Below are positions 62,703 through 64,000 of a stretch of DNA of 64,000 nt, piece after piece. The stretch lies in the NCBI RefSeq assembly GCF_017306545.1, contig NZ_JAFKID010000011.1, positions 105,314 to 169,313 on the forward strand, in the 5' to 3' direction. The notes under the pieces were generated by a model, which was given only the letters and a program-made list of their open reading frames with translations, did not search any database and was not told the origin of the DNA. The DNA comes from Mesorhizobium sp. (GTDB taxonomy: Bacteria; Pseudomonadota; Alphaproteobacteria; Rhizobiales; Rhizobiaceae). A program made the translations under genes and the position numbers. Numbering within the stretch: the stretch's first letter is position 1; every line of letters starts with the position of its first letter.

Positions 62703-63415
62703 TATTCCGCTCCTTCAGCGGCCGGAGCCTCGGTCTTGCCGGCCGCGCGAATGGCCGCGGGCTTCGGCGCGTTGGCCGGCAGCGGCACCTTGACGGCGTC
62801 GCGGACCAGGATCCAGGCGCCCTTGGTGCCGGGAACGGCGCCGCGGATCAGGATCAAGCCGCGGTCGGCGTCGGTGGAGACGACCTCGACGTTCTGCGTG
62901 GTGACGCGCTCGGCGCCCATGTGCCCGGCCATCTTCTTGCCCTTGAACACCTTGCCGGGGTCCTGGCGCTGGCCGGTCGAACCGGCGATGCGGTGCGACA
63001 GCGAGTTACCGTGGGTGGCGCGACCGCCGCCGAAATTGTGGCGCTTCATGACGCCCTGGAAGCCCTTGCCGGTCGAAGTGCCGGTGACGTCGACCTTCTG
63101 GCCGGCGACGAAGTGATCGACGGTGATCTCGGCGCCGACGTCGAGCAGGTTCTCGGGGGAAACGCGGAACTCCGCGACCTTCGCCTTCGGCTCGACCGAG
63201 GCGGTCGCGAAATGGCCGCGCATCGCCTTCGGCGTGTTCTTCACCTTGGCCAGACCGACGCCGAGCTGGACGGCGGTGTAGCCGTTCTTCTCCTGCGTGC
63301 GCTGGGCCACGACCTGGCAGTTCTCCATGCGGAGAACGGTGACGGGAACGTGCTCGCCGGCATCGTTATAGATGCGGGTCATCCCGACCTTCTGTGCAAT
63401 CACTCCTGAACGCAT
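62702..63415 (-). CDS. rplC: 50S ribosomal protein L3
   Basis: A 237-residue L3, near the peptidyl-transferase centre. [27 protein letters not shown], the methylated-Gln loop region [36 protein letters not shown] and an Ala/Glu-rich C-terminal tail are seen. A 104-bp gap follows rpsJ. Confidence 0.97.
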   Translation of the reverse strand: MRSGVIAQKVGMTRIYNDAGEHVPVTVLRMENCQVVAQRTQEKNGYTAVQLGVGLAKVKNTPKAMRGHFATASVEPKAKVAEFRVSPENLLDVGAEITVDHFVAGQKVDVTGTSTGKGFQGVMKRHNFGGGRATHGNSLSHRIAGSTGQRQDPGKVFKGKKMAGHMGAERVTTQNVEVVSTDADRGLILIRGAVPGTKGAWILVRDAVKVPLPANAPKPAAIRAAGKTEAPAAEGAE

Positions 63416-63519
63416 CGGTTCATCTTCCTTTAGAGCTTCCCGCCGGGCTTTCGGCCGCCGCGGGCGCTTGTTTTCCAGAGGAGCCGTCCGGACTTGCCGT
63501 CGGGCTCATGTGTCGCTCC

Positions 63520-63828
63520 TTAGAGCTTGATCTCGACGTCGACGCCGGCGGCAAGATCGAGCTTCATCAGCGCATCGACCGTCTGCGGGGTCGGGTCGAC
63601 GATGTCGAGCAGGCGCTTGTGGGTGCGCATCTCGAACTGCTCGCGGCTCTTCTTGTCGACGTGGGGCGAGCGGTTGACCGTGAACTTCTCGATCCGCGTC
63701 GGCAGCGGGATCGGGCCGCGCACGTTGGCGCCGGTGCGCTTGGCAGTCGACACGATCTCGCGCGTCGAGGCATCCAGCACGCGGTGATCGAACGCTTTAA
63801 GTCGGATGCGGATATTCTGACCGTTCAT
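63520..63828 (-). CDS. rpsJ: 30S ribosomal protein S10
   Basis: A 102-residue S10, which also acts as the antitermination factor Nus[72 protein letters not shown] is near-invariant. It lies 64 bp downstream of the tuf stop. Confidence 0.97.
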   Translation of the reverse strand: MNGQNIRIRLKAFDHRVLDASTREIVSTAKRTGANVRGPIPLPTRIEKFTVNRSPHVDKKSREQFEMRTHKRLLDIVDPTPQTVDALMKLDLAAGVDVEIKL

Positions 63829-63892
63829 CTCGTCATTCCTTGTTCTGGCGCGGCGCGGGCGTTGGCCCGCCCGCGACAGATCTCTTTTTCTC

Positions 63893-64000
<108 letters not shown>

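Overview
The window is chromosomal DNA from an alphaproteobacterium of the order Hyphomicrobiales (Rhizobiales), most like a Phyllobacteriaceae/Mesorhizobium-type organism. The evidence is high GC throughout, a RirA iron regulator (known only from this group), an ExoR-type Sel1 protein, an nnr-glnB-glnA block, the argS-SPOR-nagZ-scpA-scpB-tatABC block, and an S10-spc-alpha ribosomal cluster without rpmJ. No rRNA, tRNA, phage, IS element or CRISPR array was seen.

Layout. (1) 0-10.6 kb: a few small or unknown genes, then a haem/iron locus. rirA converges on hmuV; the minus-strand operon hemP-hmuS-hmuT-hmuU-hmuV is divergent from the plus-strand operon hmuR (TonB-dependent haem receptor)-unknown secreted protein-tonB. 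A TGA-N9-TCA site lies between the two operons and an Irr-like palindrome precedes rirA. (2) 10.6-25 kb, mostly minus strand: tatC, tatB, tatA, scpB, scpA, nagZ, a giant SPOR protein, argS and dgt. erpA, a Tat-exported phosphoesterase and a xanthine-type permease follow. (3) 25-35.6 kb: xth, a secreted double-module Cys protein, a DHFR-like protein, exoR, a FadL-like porin, valS, nnr and a secreted repeat protein. (4) 35.8-45.6 kb: glnB-glnA behind a sigma-54-type promoter, a methyltransferase divergent from a GGDEF-EAL protein, the overlapping operon rluC-EamA-ATP12, crcB and an AzgA-type permease. (5) 45.9-48.8 kb: rarA and a DegP-like protease. (6) 49-64 kb, minus strand: the ribosomal supercluster from tuf (cut by the window end) to rplQ, with secY, adk and rpoA.

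Most genes are conserved housekeeping genes. The least explained signals are between genes. Upstream of dgt, a 32-bp tandem repeat spells three 11-codon mini-ORFs, each ending in an ATGA overlap with the next start, and the last overlaps the dgt start. Two long hairpins built from a degenerate 8-mer (TARGGSAR) sit directly behind the stop codons of rpsM and rplF inside the ribosomal operon. Two other palindromic intergenic elements are also present. Several small secreted proteins of unknown function, one an exact duplication of a four-cysteine module, are also worth attention. All coordinates and motifs were read by eye; no homology search was run.
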